DNA of 64,000 bases from Burkholderiales bacterium (GTDB lineage: Bacteria > Pseudomonadota > Gammaproteobacteria > Burkholderiales > Casimicrobiaceae): positions 294,077 to 358,076 of the forward strand of contig JAEUPL010000001.1 in assembly GCA_016790165.1 (NCBI GenBank). The letters are read 5' to 3'. The translations under genes were made by a program, and so were the position numbers. Positions 45,974 to 56,273 of the stretch are shown one piece after another. The notes beneath the pieces are model-generated. The model saw only the letters and a program-made list of their open reading frames with translations. It made no database searches and had not been told where the DNA came from. Each line of letters begins with the position of its first letter. Position 1 is the stretch's first letter.

Positions 45974-48900
45974 ATGCCAAAACGCACAGACATTCAAAGC
46001 ATCCTCATCATTGGCGCCGGCCCGATCATCATTGGCCAGGCCTGCGAGTTCGATTACTCCGGCGCGCAGGCCTGCAAGGCGCTGCGTGAAGAGGGTTACA
46101 AGGTCATCCTGGTCAACAGCAACCCGGCAACCATCATGACCGACCCGGAGATGGCCGATGTCACCTACATCGAGCCAATCACGGCGGCCGTGGTTGAGCG
46201 CATCATCGCGAAGGAAAAGCCCGATGCGCTGTTGCCCACGATGGGCGGCCAGACGGCGCTCAATACGGCGATGGAGCTCTCGAAGAACGGCGCGCTCAAG
46301 CGCCACAACGTCGAACTGATCGGTGCCAACGAGCACGCCATCGAAAAGGCCGAGGATCGCCTCAAGTTCAAGGACGCAATGACCAAAATTGGTCTCGGCT
46401 CGGCGCGCTCGGCCATTGCACACACGCTGGATGAGGCGCTCGCAGCGCAGAAAACCGTGGGCTTCCCGGCCGTGATTCGTCCGAGCTTCACGCTCGGCGG
46501 CACCGGCGGCGGCATCGCCTACAACCACGAAGAATTCGTCACCATCTGCAAGAACGGGCTGGAGCTTTCGCCCACCAACGAGCTGCTGATCGAAGAATCG
46601 CTGCTCGGCTGGAAAGAGTTCGAGATGGAGGTGGTGCGCGACAGGAAGGACAACTGCATCATCATCTGTTCGATCGAAAACCTCGATCCGATGGGTGTGC
46701 ATACCGGGGACTCGATTACCGTCGCCCCGGCCCAGACGCTGACTGACAAGGAATACCAGATCATGCGCAACGCCAGCATCGCGGTGCTGCGCGAGATTGG
46801 CGTTGATACGGGCGGCTCCAACGTGCAATTCTCGATCAACCCGAAAGACGGGCGCATGATCGTGATCGAGATGAATCCGCGCGTGTCGCGCTCGTCAGCG
46901 CTGGCGTCAAAGGCCACTGGCTTCCCGATTGCCAAGGTTGCCGCCAAGCTCGCGGTGGGCTATACGCTCGACGAGCTGAAGAACGAAATTACCGGTGGTG
47001 CGACGCCGGCGTCGTTCGAGCCGAGCATCGATTACGTGGTCACCAAGGTGCCACGCTTCGCGTTCGAAAAATTCAAGGAAGCCGACCCGCACCTCACCAC
47101 GCAGATGAAGAGCGTCGGCGAAGTGATGGCGATTGGCCGCACCTTCCAGGAATCGCTGCAGAAGGCACTTCGCGGCCTCGAAGTGGGTGTGGATGGTTTC
47201 AACCTGAAATCGGTCGATGCCGACAAGATCAGCGAGCAATTGTCGAACCCGACGCCGGATCGCCTGTGGTACGTCGCCGATGCGTTCGGCGTCGGCATGA
47301 GCGTTGAAGAAGTGTTTGAGGACACCGCGATTGACCCGTGGTTCCTTACCCAGATCAAGGAAATCGTTGACCTTGAGCTCGCGATCGAGAAACGTTCGCT
47401 GGAATCGCTCAGCAAGGTTGAGCTGCGCCACCTCAAGCGCAAGGGCTTCTCGGATCGCCGTCTGGCTTACCTGCTGAAGACCACGCAGGATGCCGTCCGC
47501 GCAGTGCGTCATGCGCACGGCGTGCGCCCGGTCTACAAGCGCGTGGATACCTGTGCCGCCGAGTTCGCCACGAAGACGGCCTACATGTACTCGACCTACG
47601 AGGATGAGTGTGAGGCGCAGGCGACTGACAAAAAGAAGATTATGGTGCTCGGCGGCGGGCCGAACCGTATCGGGCAGGGCATCGAGTTTGATTACTGCTG
47701 CGTTCACGCCGCGATGGCAATGCGCGAAGACGGCTACGAGACCATCATGGTCAATTGCAATCCGGAGACAGTATCGACCGACTACGACACGTCGGATCGC
47801 CTCTACTTCGAACCGGTGACGCTCGAAGACGTGCTCGAAATCGTACACGTTGAAAAGCCGATCGGCGTGATCGTGCAGTACGGTGGCCAGACGCCGCTCA
47901 AATTGGCGCGCGACCTTGAACGCTGCGGTGTGCCGATTATCGGTACGACTCCGGACGCGATCGACGTTGCCGAAGACCGCGAGCGCTTCCAGAAACTCCT
48001 GCAGCAGATCGGGCTCAAGCAGCCGCCGAATCGTACCGCCCGCGACGAGGCAAGCGCGCTGCGGCTCGCTGACGAAATCGGCTACCCGCTGGTGGTGCGC
48101 CCGAGCTACGTGCTTGGCGGCCGCGCGATGGAGATCGTGCACGCGCCGGAGGACCTTGAGCGTTACATGCGCGAGGCGGTGAAGGTGTCGAACGATTCAC
48201 CGGTACTGCTGGACCGCTATCTGAACGACGCGATCGAAGTTGACGTCGACGCCCTCGCCGACGGCACTGACGTGGTGGTCGGCGGCATCATGGAACATAT
48301 CGAGCAGGCGGGCGTGCACTCGGGCGACTCGGCCTGTTCGTTGCCGCCTTACTCGCTGTCGAACGCGTTGCAGGATGAACTGCGCCGGCAGACGGTCGCC
48401 ATGGCAAAGGCGCTCAACGTGGTCGGACTGATGAACGTGCAGTTCGCCGTAAAGGAAGAAGGTGGTGAGGACGTCGTCTACGTGCTCGAAGTGAACCCCC
48501 GTGCCTCGCGCACCGTGCCGTTCGTGTCCAAGGCAACCGGGCGTCCGCTGGCGAAGATCGCAGCGCGCTGCATGGCCGGGCAGTCGCTCAAGTCGCAAGG
48601 CGTCGTTGGCGAAGCCCTGCCGCCGTACTTCTCAGTGAAAGAGGCGGTGTTCCCGTTCAACAAATTCCCCGGCGTTGACACCATCCTCGGTCCCGAGATG
48701 AAGTCGACCGGTGAAGTGATGGGCGTGGGCTACAGCTTTGCGGAGGCGTTCGAGAAATCGCAGCTGGCGGCGGGTACCCGCTTGCCGACATCGGGCAAAG
48801 TGTTCCTCTCGGTCAAGAACGGCGACAAACCCAAGGTCGCCGAGGTCGCGCGCATCCTGCACGAAGTGGGCTTCAAGCTGGTCGCCACCAAGGGGACCAG

Positions 48901-49198
48901 TGCGGCCATCGCCGCTGCCGGCGTTCCGGTGGAAACCGTGAAGAAAGTTCAGGAAGGCCGCCCGAATATTGTCGACACCATCAAGGATGGCCAGATCGCA
49001 CTGGTCATCAACACGGTGGAGGAAAAGCGCGGCGCCGTGGCTGACAGCTCCTACATTCGCCGCGCAGCGCTGCAGGCGCGGCTGCCGATCTACACCACCA
49101 TTGCCGGCGCCAAGGCAGCCGCGATGGGCATTCAGGACGGTCCGGAACTGACGCCCTATCCTTTGCAGACACTTCTCAAAGAAGTTGTAGTACAGTAA
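45974..49198 (+). CDS. carB: Carbamoyl-phosphate synthase large subunit
   Basis: A 1074-residue synthase making carbamoyl phosphate for pyrimidine and arginine synthesis. Two homologous ATP-grasp halves are seen: first [21 protein letters not shown] and [17 protein letters not shown], second [20 protein letters not shown] and [17 protein letters not shown]. The C-terminal MGS-like allosteric domain ([20 protein letters not shown]) binds effectors. Length equals E. coli CarB (1073). A terminator follows. Confidence 0.98.
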   Translation: MPKRTDIQSILIIGAGPIIIGQACEFDYSGAQACKALREEGYKVILVNSNPATIMTDPEMADVTYIEPITAAVVERIIAKEKPDALLPTMGGQTALNTAMELSKNGALKRHNVELIGANEHAIEKAEDRLKFKDAMTKIGLGSARSAIAHTLDEALAAQKTVGFPAVIRPSFTLGGTGGGIAYNHEEFVTICKNGLELSPTNELLIEESLLGWKEFEMEVVRDRKDNCIIICSIENLDPMGVHTGDSITVAPAQTLTDKEYQIMRNASIAVLREIGVDTGGSNVQFSINPKDGRMIVIEMNPRVSRSSALASKATGFPIAKVAAKLAVGYTLDELKNEITGGATPASFEPSIDYVVTKVPRFAFEKFKEADPHLTTQMKSVGEVMAIGRTFQESLQKALRGLEVGVDGFNLKSVDADKISEQLSNPTPDRLWYVADAFGVGMSVEEVFEDTAIDPWFLTQIKEIVDLELAIEKRSLESLSKVELRHLKRKGFSDRRLAYLLKTTQDAVRAVRHAHGVRPVYKRVDTCAAEFATKTAYMYSTYEDECEAQATDKKKIMVLGGGPNRIGQGIEFDYCCVHAAMAMREDGYETIMVNCNPETVSTDYDTSDRLYFEPVTLEDVLEIVHVEKPIGVIVQYGGQTPLKLARDLERCGVPIIGTTPDAIDVAEDRERFQKLLQQIGLKQPPNRTARDEASALRLADEIGYPLVVRPSYVLGGRAMEIVHAPEDLERYMREAVKVSNDSPVLLDRYLNDAIEVDVDALADGTDVVVGGIMEHIEQAGVHSGDSACSLPPYSLSNALQDELRRQTVAMAKALNVVGLMNVQFAVKEEGGEDVVYVLEVNPRASRTVPFVSKATGRPLAKIAARCMAGQSLKSQGVVGEALPPYFSVKEAVFPFNKFPGVDTILGPEMKSTGEVMGVGYSFAEAFEKSQLAAGTRLPTSGKVFLSVKNGDKPKVAEVARILHEVGFKLVATKGTSAAIAAAGVPVETVKKVQEGRPNIVDTIKDGQIALVINTVEEKRGAVADSSYIRRAALQARLPIYTTIAGAKAAAMGIQDGPELTPYPLQTLLKEVVVQ

Positions 49199-49218
49199 CC
49201 CCGTTAACGATCTTTTTG

Positions 49219-49253
49219 GCCCGCCGAGAGCGAAATCGGCGGGCTTTGTTTTT
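49219..49253 (+). terminator. Intrinsic terminator after carB
   Basis: GCCCGCCGA and TCGGCGGGC form a 9-bp stem with an 8-base loop, followed by TTTGTTTTT. It lies between carB and greA, so greA may have its own promoter or depend on read-through. Confidence 0.88.
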
Positions 49254-49265
49254 GGTAGAAGAAAG

Positions 49266-49742
49266 ATGTCACAGATCCCCATCACCAAGCGCGGCGCCGA
49301 ACTTCTCAAGGCTGAACTGCATCGTCTGAAGACGGTGGACCGCATCGAAACCTCGCACGCGATTGCCGAGGCGCGAGCGCAAGGGGACATCAGCGAAAAC
49401 GCGGAATACGAAGCCGCGAAGGAAAAGCAGTCCTTCATCGAAGGCCGCATCCTTGACATCGAAGGCAAGCTCGGCAACGCACAGATCATTGATCCCGCAA
49501 CGTTGAATGCAGAGGGCCGCGTGGTGTTTGGCGCGACGGTCGAGTACGAAGACCTCGAAAGCGAGAAAAAGTCGACGTACCAAATCGTCGGTGAAGACGA
49601 GGCTGACTTCAAGACCGGCAAAATTTCGGTGGGCTCGCCGCTCGCGCGTGCCCTCATCGGCAAGGTCGCCGGCGACGTGGTTGAGGTGCAGGCGCCGGGC
49701 GGCGCACGAGACGTGGAGATCGTCTCCGTCCGTTACGTGTAG
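49266..49742 (+). CDS. greA: Transcription elongation factor GreA
   Basis: A 158-residue factor that rescues backtracked RNA polymerase. The coiled-coil start [19 protein letters not shown] and [20 protein letters not shown] hold the acidic tip residues (Asp and Glu). The C-terminal FKBP-like domain includes [21 protein letters not shown]. It follows carB by 67 bp, as in many betaproteobacteria. Confidence 0.97.
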   Translation: MSQIPITKRGAELLKAELHRLKTVDRIETSHAIAEARAQGDISENAEYEAAKEKQSFIEGRILDIEGKLGNAQIIDPATLNAEGRVVFGATVEYEDLESEKKSTYQIVGEDEADFKTGKISVGSPLARALIGKVAGDVVEVQAPGGARDVEIVSVRYV

Positions 49743-49926
49743 TCGCAGTCAGCTCGGGTGTCACTCCCCGCGCGCCAATGTTGCGCGTTGCGATAACTGC
49801 GACTGCGTGTGTGCATCCTTCAGGCTGCGTTCGCTCGTGAAATCAGGCGATCAGCGCCGTCGTGGGCCGTATGAATCCTTATGTTCTGCGGCTATGCTTC
49901 GCACATTGCCTGCAAGAGGAGCGCAT

Positions 49927-50433
49927 ATGCTATTTGCAATCACCCGCACAGTATCGTTCGCCGCCACCGCGGCGAGCGTGTCGGTGGCGCTGTTCTCTTC
50001 GGGAGCCGTCGGCGCACAGGCACCGCAGGCCTGCCCGTTTAGTCAAGACGCCCTCAAAGCCGCGTTCGGCGTCAATTTCGACGCCGGCAAAGCGCAACCG
50101 GCGATGGGTACGGGCTGTACCTACAAGGCCGTGAGCGCGCCCTTCACTGTCGGCGTGTACATCAATGTGTCCCTGCCAGAGGCGCAACGCAAAATGTTCC
50201 TTGCTGCGGGCACCAAGCATGAACTCGTTCCGGTGCCCGGCGACACCGACAATGCCGTGTGGGTGAGGCATCGCGGTGACGTGCCTGCGTTTGCGCAGGT
50301 GGCGTATGTACGGCGCGGCTTTGACGTGCGACTGCAAGTCACTGGTAGCGGTTTCGAGCCGGATGAGAAAGTGCGCGCGGCGAAAATTGAACGCCTCAAT
50401 CAGCAGTTGCTCAAGCTTTCGCGCGTGCCGTAG
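49927..50433 (+). CDS. Hypothetical secreted protein
   Basis: A 168-residue protein with a signal peptide ending VGAQA. AGAGGAG lies just before ATG. The mature part starts with PQACPFSQDALKAAFGV and has a second Cys (GTGCTYKAV), so one disulfide is likely. The short beta-rich middle (FTVGVYINVSLPEAQRK, VAYVRRGFDVRLQVTGS) suggests a compact periplasmic domain. I do not recognise the family. It is monocistronic between greA and an FKBP gene. Confidence 0.7.
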   Translation: MLFAITRTVSFAATAASVSVALFSSGAVGAQAPQACPFSQDALKAAFGVNFDAGKAQPAMGTGCTYKAVSAPFTVGVYINVSLPEAQRKMFLAAGTKHELVPVPGDTDNAVWVRHRGDVPAFAQVAYVRRGFDVRLQVTGSGFEPDEKVRAAKIERLNQQLLKLSRVP

Positions 50434-50522
50434 CCAGGCCCCCATCGCACGGGCTCCCATCGGTCACCCAGCGCCCCAGTGGGGTGGACACGCCGCGTGA
50501 GTGCGGCGAGGGGTTTGGCAGA

Positions 50523-50542
50523 CACGCACCCATGGGTGCGTG
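50523..50542. repeat. Perfect 20-bp palindrome
   Basis: CACGCACCCATGGGTGCGTG reads the same on both strands. It lies between the convergent secreted-protein and FKBP genes. There is no loop or T-run, so it is not a normal terminator, though it could help end both transcripts or bind a dimeric protein. Confidence 0.6.
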
Positions 50543-50564
50543 CCGGACGGCAGAGGCGGGGCAT

Positions 50565-50921
50565 CTATACCCCAAGCAACTCCACCTCAAACACCAGCGT
50601 CGCGTTCGGCGGAATGACACCACCGGCGCCGCGCGCGCCGTAGCCGAGTTCGGGCGGGATGACCAGCACGCGTGTGCCGCCGACTTTCATACCCTGCACG
50701 CCTTCATCCCAGCCTTTGATGACGTGGCCGGCGCCGAGCGGAAAGTCGAACGGGTCGTTGCGGTCCTTGCTGGAGTCAAACTTGGCGCCGCGATGGTCGG
50801 CCGCCGATTCGCTGTACAACCAGCCGGTGTAATGCACGGTCACGTGCGCGCCGCGCGTGGCTTCGGCGCCAGTGCCTGGGGTGGTGTCGTTGTATTGGAG
50901 GCCGGTGGCGGTGGTTTGCAT
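50565..50921 (-). CDS. FKBP-type peptidyl-prolyl isomerase
   Basis: A 118-residue single FKBP domain. [47 protein letters not shown] (split over the active-site loop) and [25 protein letters not shown] hold the proline-pocket residues. There is no signal peptide, so it is cytoplasmic. It speeds cis-trans proline isomerisation during folding. It is monocistronic. Confidence 0.95.
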   Translation of the reverse strand: MQTTATGLQYNDTTPGTGAEATRGAHVTVHYTGWLYSESAADHRGAKFDSSKDRNDPFDFPLGAGHVIKGWDEGVQGMKVGGTRVLVIPPELGYGARGAGGVIPPNATLVFEVELLGV

Positions 50922-51293
50922 CTAGGTGTCCCGTGCGGTTTGAAAGAGGCAGCGAGCGTAACAGGCTCGCGTCGCACCCGCCCGCCTCTTTAACGGGCTT
51001 CGACGTGGGCTGGAGACGGCTCGCCGCCGCCGGAGGACCCACTCGCCGCCCGCAGGTGGACTCACTCGTCGCCAGCACGCGGACTCAGTTGTCGCCATCA
51101 GGCGACGGCGCCACCCGGCGTGCCTATAATCCTTGGCACTGCCTTCCGGTCGTCACGACGGCTGGGCAGCGGCGCGGGATTTCGCGGGCCAAGTGCTGGA
51201 GGACGCCACCGGATGACTGGTGGTGTAGCAACCCCAAGTACGGAAGCCGTGCCGCGGGGACGTTACCACTCACTACAAGAGGAGTTTGACCAT
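50922..51293. other. Intergenic region upstream of the pyrophosphatase gene
   Basis: 372 bp without a convincing gene; frames through it are extensions of the hppA ORF lacking start signals. It has a 23-bp imperfect tandem repeat (51017-51108), a TATAAT -10-like box (51125-51130) and, between 51168 and 51240, a structured leader with CCACC/GGTGG and GGCGCGG/CGCGGG pairing potential. Confidence 0.5.
51017..51108. repeat. 23-bp imperfect tandem repeat, about four units
   Basis: The units follow roughly CACTCGCCGCCNGCAGGNGGACT. The best-matching copies are 51040-51062 and 51063-51085; flanking copies at 51017-51039 and 51086-51108 are more diverged. It lies just upstream of the hppA promoter-like box. 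Confidence 0.6.
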
Positions 51294-53816
51294 ATGTCAG
51301 CCACCACCTGGCTCGTCGTTTCGCTGATTTGCGGACTGGCGGCCGTTCTCTATGGCTTTGTATCCATCCAGTGGATCAATGGCCTCTCCGCGGGCAACGC
51401 CCGCATGCAGGAAATCGCCGGTGCGATTCAGGCTGGCGCCAAAGCCTACCTCTCGCGGCAATACCGGACGATCACGATCATTGGCGTGGTGCTCGCGATC
51501 GTGATTGCCTTCGCGCTGGGTTTTGATACCGCGCTGGGTTTCGCCGTTGGCGCCGTTCTTTCTGGCGCGGCTGGCTTTATCGGCATGAACGTGTCGGTAC
51601 GCGCGAACGTGCGCACCGCCGAGGCCGCGCGCGGCGGCATCAACCCGGCGCTGGCCGTGGCGTTCCGCGGCGGTGCGATCACCGGCATGCTGGTGGTTGG
51701 CCTGGGTCTGTTGGGTGTGGCTGGCTTTTACTGGTTCCTGATTCGCGGCGGTGGTGCACAGGATTCGCTGCACACGCTGATGGGGCCGTTGGTTGGTTTT
51801 GCCTTTGGCTCATCGCTGATTTCGATCTTTGCCCGTCTGGGCGGTGGCATCTTCACCAAAGGTGCTGACGTCGGCGCTGACCTCGTCGGCAAGGTCGAAG
51901 CGGGTATTCCCGAGGACGACCCGCGTAACCCCGCCGTGATCGCCGACAACGTGGGCGACAACGTGGGCGACTGCGCTGGCATGGCGGCGGACCTCTTCGA
52001 GACTTACGCCGTGACCATCATCGCCACGATGCTGCTCGGCGCGCTGCTGATGAAATCCAACGCCGCCGCCGCCGCTGTGTATCCGCTCGCCCTGGGCGGT
52101 GTGTCGATCATTGCCTCAATCATCGGCTGCTACTTCGTGAAATACAGCGGCAGCGGCAAGATCATGAATGCGCTGTACAAGGGCCTGATTGTGGCTGCGG
52201 TCCTGTCGTTGATCGCGTTCTACTTTGTGACGCAATCGATCTTCGCCGGTGTGGCCGGTGTGTCGGTCGGCGCGCTGTTCGGTGCGTGCGTCGTCGGCAT
52301 CGTGTTGACTGGCGCGCTGGTGTGGATCACCGAGTACTACACCGCGACCGAGTACGCCCCGGTGCGCCACGTTGCGCAGGCGTCCACCACCGGTCATGCC
52401 ACCAACATCATCGCCGGTATCGGCGTGTCGATGAAGTCCACCGGCTACCCGGTGATCGCGGTGTGTATCGCCATCCTCGCCGCGTACTGGCTGGCGGGTT
52501 TGTACGGCATCGCCGTGGCCGCGACCGCCATGCTGTCGATGGCCGGTATCGTGGTGGCACTCGACGCGTATGGCCCGATCACCGACAACGGTGGCGGTAT
52601 CGCCGAAATGGCCGAGCTGGGCCCGGAAGTGCGTAACGTCACCGATCCACTCGACGCGGTGGGCAACACCACGAAGGCCGTGACCAAGGGTTACGCGATC
52701 GGCTCAGCCGGTCTGGCAGCGCTCGTGCTGTTCGCCGACTACACTCACGGCCTGGAGAGCAAGGGCATCAGCACGATGTTCGATCTTTCCAACCACATGG
52801 TGATCGTTGGCCTCTTCATTGGCGGCCTGATTCCGTATCTCTTCGGTGCGATGGCCATGGAAGCGGTCGGTCGCGCAGCCGGTTCGGTGGTGGAAGAAGT
52901 GCGCCGCCAGTTCCGCGACATCAAGGGCATCATGGAAGGCAAGGCCAAGCCCGAGTACGGCCGTGCGGTTGACATGCTGACCACCGCCGCGATCAAGGAA
53001 ATGATCATCCCGTCGCTACTGCCGGTGGCGGTGCCAATTCTCGTCGGCCTGATCCTCGGTCCGGCGGCGCTCGGTGGTCTCCTGATGGGCACCATCATCA
53101 CGGGTCTGTTCGTTGCGATCTCGATGTGTACCGGTGGCGGGGCCTGGGATAACGCCAAGAAGTACATCGAAGACGGCAATCACGGCGGCAAGGGTTCGGA
53201 CGCGCACAAGGCGGCCGTGACTGGCGACACCGTGGGTGACCCGTACAAGGACACCGCCGGCCCCGCCGTCAACCCGCTGATCAAGATCATCAACATTGTG
53301 GCGCTGCTGATCGTGCCGCTCGTCGCATCGATTCATGGCGGCAAGGGTGCGCCCGCAGCGTCTGGGCACGGTGCTGCTCCAGCCGCCGCAGTGGTAGCTG
53401 CGCCTGCCGCGGCACCCGCGGCAGCGCCGGCGGCGACGACGGCCACCACGACCGACGTCGGTAGCTACACTGTCACCACCAAAGTCGATGGCGACAAGAG
53501 CACTGGCCTGATGAAGGTTTACTTCGCGAGCGGCTCGTCGGCCTTGCCTGCTGGCGCAGACAAGGGCGTGGCGGAAATGCTCGCCGCGTTCAAAGCCAAA
53601 GCGGGTGCCAAGCTCGCGCTGAGTGGCTATGTTGATCCGAGTGGCGACCCTGCGAAAAATGCCGAACTGGCCAAACAGCGCGCGTTCGCCGTTCGCGATG
53701 CATTCAAGGCAGCGGGCGTCGCGGAGGACAAGATTGAACTTAAGAAACCGGAAGACCTGACGGCGGGCGCGACCTCCGCAGCCGAAGGGCGTCGGGTCGA
53801 AGTCAGCCTGCAATAG
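51294..53816 (+). CDS. hppA: K+-independent membrane H+-pyrophosphatase fused to an OmpA-like domain
   Basis: An 840-residue protein. Residues 1 to about 680 are a membrane proton-pumping pyrophosphatase: PPi site [23 protein letters not shown] with DNVGDNVGD, and the C-terminal [21 protein letters not shown]. In [15 protein letters not shown] the Lys and Thr at the ion-specificity positions mark the K+-independent type. An Ala/Pro linker (about 680-735) leads to a C-terminal domain of 100 residues like OmpA ([58 protein letters not shown]). The ribosome site is AAGAGGAG. It turns PPi hydrolysis into proton-motive force at the inner membrane. Confidence 0.95.
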   Translation: MSATTWLVVSLICGLAAVLYGFVSIQWINGLSAGNARMQEIAGAIQAGAKAYLSRQYRTITIIGVVLAIVIAFALGFDTALGFAVGAVLSGAAGFIGMNVSVRANVRTAEAARGGINPALAVAFRGGAITGMLVVGLGLLGVAGFYWFLIRGGGAQDSLHTLMGPLVGFAFGSSLISIFARLGGGIFTKGADVGADLVGKVEAGIPEDDPRNPAVIADNVGDNVGDCAGMAADLFETYAVTIIATMLLGALLMKSNAAAAAVYPLALGGVSIIASIIGCYFVKYSGSGKIMNALYKGLIVAAVLSLIAFYFVTQSIFAGVAGVSVGALFGACVVGIVLTGALVWITEYYTATEYAPVRHVAQASTTGHATNIIAGIGVSMKSTGYPVIAVCIAILAAYWLAGLYGIAVAATAMLSMAGIVVALDAYGPITDNGGGIAEMAELGPEVRNVTDPLDAVGNTTKAVTKGYAIGSAGLAALVLFADYTHGLESKGISTMFDLSNHMVIVGLFIGGLIPYLFGAMAMEAVGRAAGSVVEEVRRQFRDIKGIMEGKAKPEYGRAVDMLTTAAIKEMIIPSLLPVAVPILVGLILGPAALGGLLMGTIITGLFVAISMCTGGGAWDNAKKYIEDGNHGGKGSDAHKAAVTGDTVGDPYKDTAGPAVNPLIKIINIVALLIVPLVASIHGGKGAPAASGHGAAPAAAVVAAPAAAPAAAPAATTATTTDVGSYTVTTKVDGDKSTGLMKVYFASGSSALPAGADKGVAEMLAAFKAKAGAKLALSGYVDPSGDPAKNAELAKQRAFAVRDAFKAAGVAEDKIELKKPEDLTAGATSAAEGRRVEVSLQ

Positions 53817-53831
53817 GACGACGCGTCAGCG

Positions 53832-53859
53832 AAAAAGCCGCCTTCGGGCGGCTTTTTTT
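53832..53859 (+). terminator. Intrinsic terminator of hppA
   Basis: AAAAAGCCGCC TTCG GGCGGCTTTTT plus further T's: an 11-bp stem with a UUCG tetraloop, 15 bp after the stop. The 200 bp between it and the senA stop hold no gene I can support. Confidence 0.92.
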
Positions 53860-54059
53860 GTTCGCGACGCCCGTCCCGCTCAGACGAAATCACGATGCAC
53901 AGTTGCTGCGGCACGACTTGAAACCGACCCGCTCGCGCTGCGGCAACGCCGACCCGCCCGCAGCAGGAAAACCAAATTCGATTCGACGCAAAAACTCACG
54001 AACCCGCATCCGCGTTTGCTGGCAGCCCTGTTTTCCTGCGACCGCATGAACTATCCGGG

Positions 54060-55265
54060 CTAGCGAGCGCAGGTGCGGAACCCGGCGAAAACATCCGTGC
54101 GCTCTGCGGTGAAGTAGTTTCGATAGCGAGCGTGGTGCAGCAGAGGTAGCGTTGCGGTCGCACCGCCGCGCAATACGCGGTGGCTACCGTCAAACCACGG
54201 CGCCGAGTACTCGCGGTAACGATCAGCTACGAAGCCGGGGTACGGCGCGAACGAGTTTGCCGTCCATTCCCACACCGCGTCACCCCACTGAATTGCGCCC
54301 AGGGCGGCTGCGTATTCCCATTCAAGCTCGGACGGCAGTCGGCGGCCCGCCCAGCCGCAGTACGCATCGGCGTCGACCGCGGAAACGTGCACCACCGGCG
54401 CCTCTGGATCGAGGGGAAGCCACTGGTCAAAGCTGCGCTGTTGCCAGTCGGCTTCACTGTGAGCGTGGCCGCGATGGCGGCGCCAGTGCCGGGGATGCGT
54501 CTTGCCGGTGCGAGCCTCGTACGCACCCGATGCCACAAAGGCGAAAAACTGTGCGTTGGTGAGTGGCGTTGCGTCAATGGTGAACGTCGCGACGGCCCTC
54601 GAGCGACAGTCTCTTTCGTTGTCGAAACTGAACCCCGGCCCGTCGTAGCCCATAAGGTGTTCACCGGCCGGGACGAGCACCTCACCACCAGGGCGCACGG
54701 CGGTTGCCGCCCGCACCCAGGCTGGGCGTGACCAGGCGAGAGCTTGCGCGCACCATGCGATCGCCTCGAGGTGCATTGCTTCGTGAAACAGCGCGAGGCG
54801 GAACGGATACAGCGCCGAGTCATCCTCACCGGCAAGCGTCAGCGCGTCAAGCACCGCGGCGTGCGCGTCGTCCATGTAGTCCCGAGCGCTTCTCCGCGTC
54901 AGTTGAGGCAGCCGCCAGCGCGCGTCATGCGCGATCAGGTTGGAGTTGAACATCGCGTCGGCGTCGGCCCAACAAGACGCAGTGTCGGCGACCGTAGCAC
55001 CCGCCACCGTGTTGTACGCACGACGTACGCACCACCACTCGGCGAACCAGGCCGCATGTGCACACTCCCAGAGCGGAGGATTGATGCCGCGCTGATAGGG
55101 CGGACACAGGCCGCGCTCAGGGAGCTGCTCAACGTAGCTGCGGCTGAACGCCCGAACGGCAGTGAGCGCTTCGCGCAGGCTGGCGTTGTCCAGATATCGC
55201 GCTGTCTGTCCGATCGTCAGCAGCGCACTGTGCGATAGTTGCCCAGTGAAGCCGAGTGTCGTCAT
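54060..55265 (-). CDS. senA: Selenoneine synthase SenA (EgtB-like)
   Basis: A 401-residue DinB/FGE-sulfatase two-domain enzyme like ergothioneine EgtB. Iron ligands: His70 in [17 protein letters not shown], and His161, His165 and Glu167 in FHEAMHLEA (HX3HXE). The C-terminal FGE-like domain has [51 protein letters not shown] and [11 protein letters not shown]. The SenA call rests on the adjacent senB and selD genes, since EgtB itself would pair with EgtD. In the known pathway SenA joins selenosugar and hercynine to a selenoxide on the way to selenoneine. The start ATG at 55265 overlaps the divergent senB start by 20 bp. Confidence 0.88.
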   Translation of the reverse strand: MTTLGFTGQLSHSALLTIGQTARYLDNASLREALTAVRAFSRSYVEQLPERGLCPPYQRGINPPLWECAHAAWFAEWWCVRRAYNTVAGATVADTASCWADADAMFNSNLIAHDARWRLPQLTRRSARDYMDDAHAAVLDALTLAGEDDSALYPFRLALFHEAMHLEAIAWCAQALAWSRPAWVRAATAVRPGGEVLVPAGEHLMGYDGPGFSFDNERDCRSRAVATFTIDATPLTNAQFFAFVASGAYEARTGKTHPRHWRRHRGHAHSEADWQQRSFDQWLPLDPEAPVVHVSAVDADAYCGWAGRRLPSELEWEYAAALGAIQWGDAVWEWTANSFAPYPGFVADRYREYSAPWFDGSHRVLRGGATATLPLLHHARYRNYFTAERTDVFAGFRTCAR

Positions 55266-56208
55266 TGTTTCTCCTGCCAATGCCAGTGCCAACAACGGAA
55301 ACTGGCACACAGCGGCGCGCTGGGCACGATTTCTCTCCCGTGATTATGCGGTCAAAGTGGTCGAGCGATGGAATCGCAGCGATGCGCTGCCAGACGCTCT
55401 CGTGGCGCTGCACGCGCGCCGGTCGGCTGAATCAGCGCTGCAATTCCGCCGAATACGTGCTCACGGAGGGTTGCTGTTGGCCTTGACCGGCACCGATGTC
55501 TATCGCGACATCCACCATGATGAAGCCGCAAAGCAGTCGTTGACGCTCGCTGATCGCATTGTGGTGCTGCAGCCGCGTGCGCTCGATGAGCTGAGCCCAT
55601 CGGTCCGCAGCAAGGCGAACGCCGTCTTCCAGTCCGCGCCAACGCTGAAACCGGGTCGTCGCTCGACGCGACACTTCGACGTCGTACAGGCTGGACATCT
55701 GCGTCACGAGAAAGACCCGTTCACCCCGATTGCAGGGCTGCGGCACCTACCCGCTGCCAGCCGCATTCGTTTGACGCAGATTGGCAATGCGCTGGACACG
55801 CACCACGCCGACACGATGAAACGGGTGCTGCGCGACGAACCTCGTCTGCGCTGGCTGGGGGCGCTGGGCCACGCCGCAACGCGACAGCGCATCAAGCGCG
55901 CCCATTTGCTGGTGATTGCCAGTCGAATGGAAGGTGGCGCCAATGTCATCGTCGAGGCGGTCACGTCTGGTGTGCCCGTGATCGCAAGCGATATCAGCGG
56001 AAACGTCGGCATGTTGGGCGAACACTATCCGGCGTTGTTTCCGTTCGGCGATGCCGCCGCCTGTGCTGCGCTGATGCGGCGAGCGGAGGCGGACGCCCGC
56101 TACTACGAGCGCCTGCAGCGTGCTTGCCAGCAGCGGGCGAAGTACTTCGAACCCGATCGCGAGGCCGCCGGTATTCGAGGCTCAGTCGCTCGCGTGATGG
56201 CGCGGTGA
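55246..56208 (+). CDS. senB: Selenosugar synthase SenB (GT4-like glycosyltransferase)
   Basis: A 320-residue glycosyltransferase. The start GTG at 55246 gives [25 protein letters not shown], split over the GT4 nucleotide loop that is typical of SenB (the ANNGNWHTA box). The C-terminal half has [19 protein letters not shown] and [28 protein letters not shown]. SenB makes a Se-C bond between selenophosphate and UDP-GlcNAc-type sugar to give selenosugar. It diverges from senA with overlapping start codons and is followed by selD on the same strand. Confidence 0.86.
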   Translation: MKPSVVIVSPANASANNGNWHTAARWARFLSRDYAVKVVERWNRSDALPDALVALHARRSAESALQFRRIRAHGGLLLALTGTDVYRDIHHDEAAKQSLTLADRIVVLQPRALDELSPSVRSKANAVFQSAPTLKPGRRSTRHFDVVQAGHLRHEKDPFTPIAGLRHLPAASRIRLTQIGNALDTHHADTMKRVLRDEPRLRWLGALGHAATRQRIKRAHLLVIASRMEGGANVIVEAVTSGVPVIASDISGNVGMLGEHYPALFPFGDAAACAALMRRAEADARYYERLQRACQQRAKYFEPDREAAGIRGSVARVMAR

Positions 56209-56273
56209 GCGCGCAGGCATTGCCCGGCAGTTTGCGACAATATGTCCCGTTGCCCTGATTCCCGGAGAACCGC

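Noticed and set aside
46907-48142. 411-residue minus-strand frame opposite carB
   Set aside because: Shadow of carB with no recognisable domain.
51131-51160. Sigma-54-like box TTGGCACTGCCTTCC upstream of hppA
   Set aside because: The -12 half lacks the needed GC (TTCC instead of TTGC), so the match is too weak.
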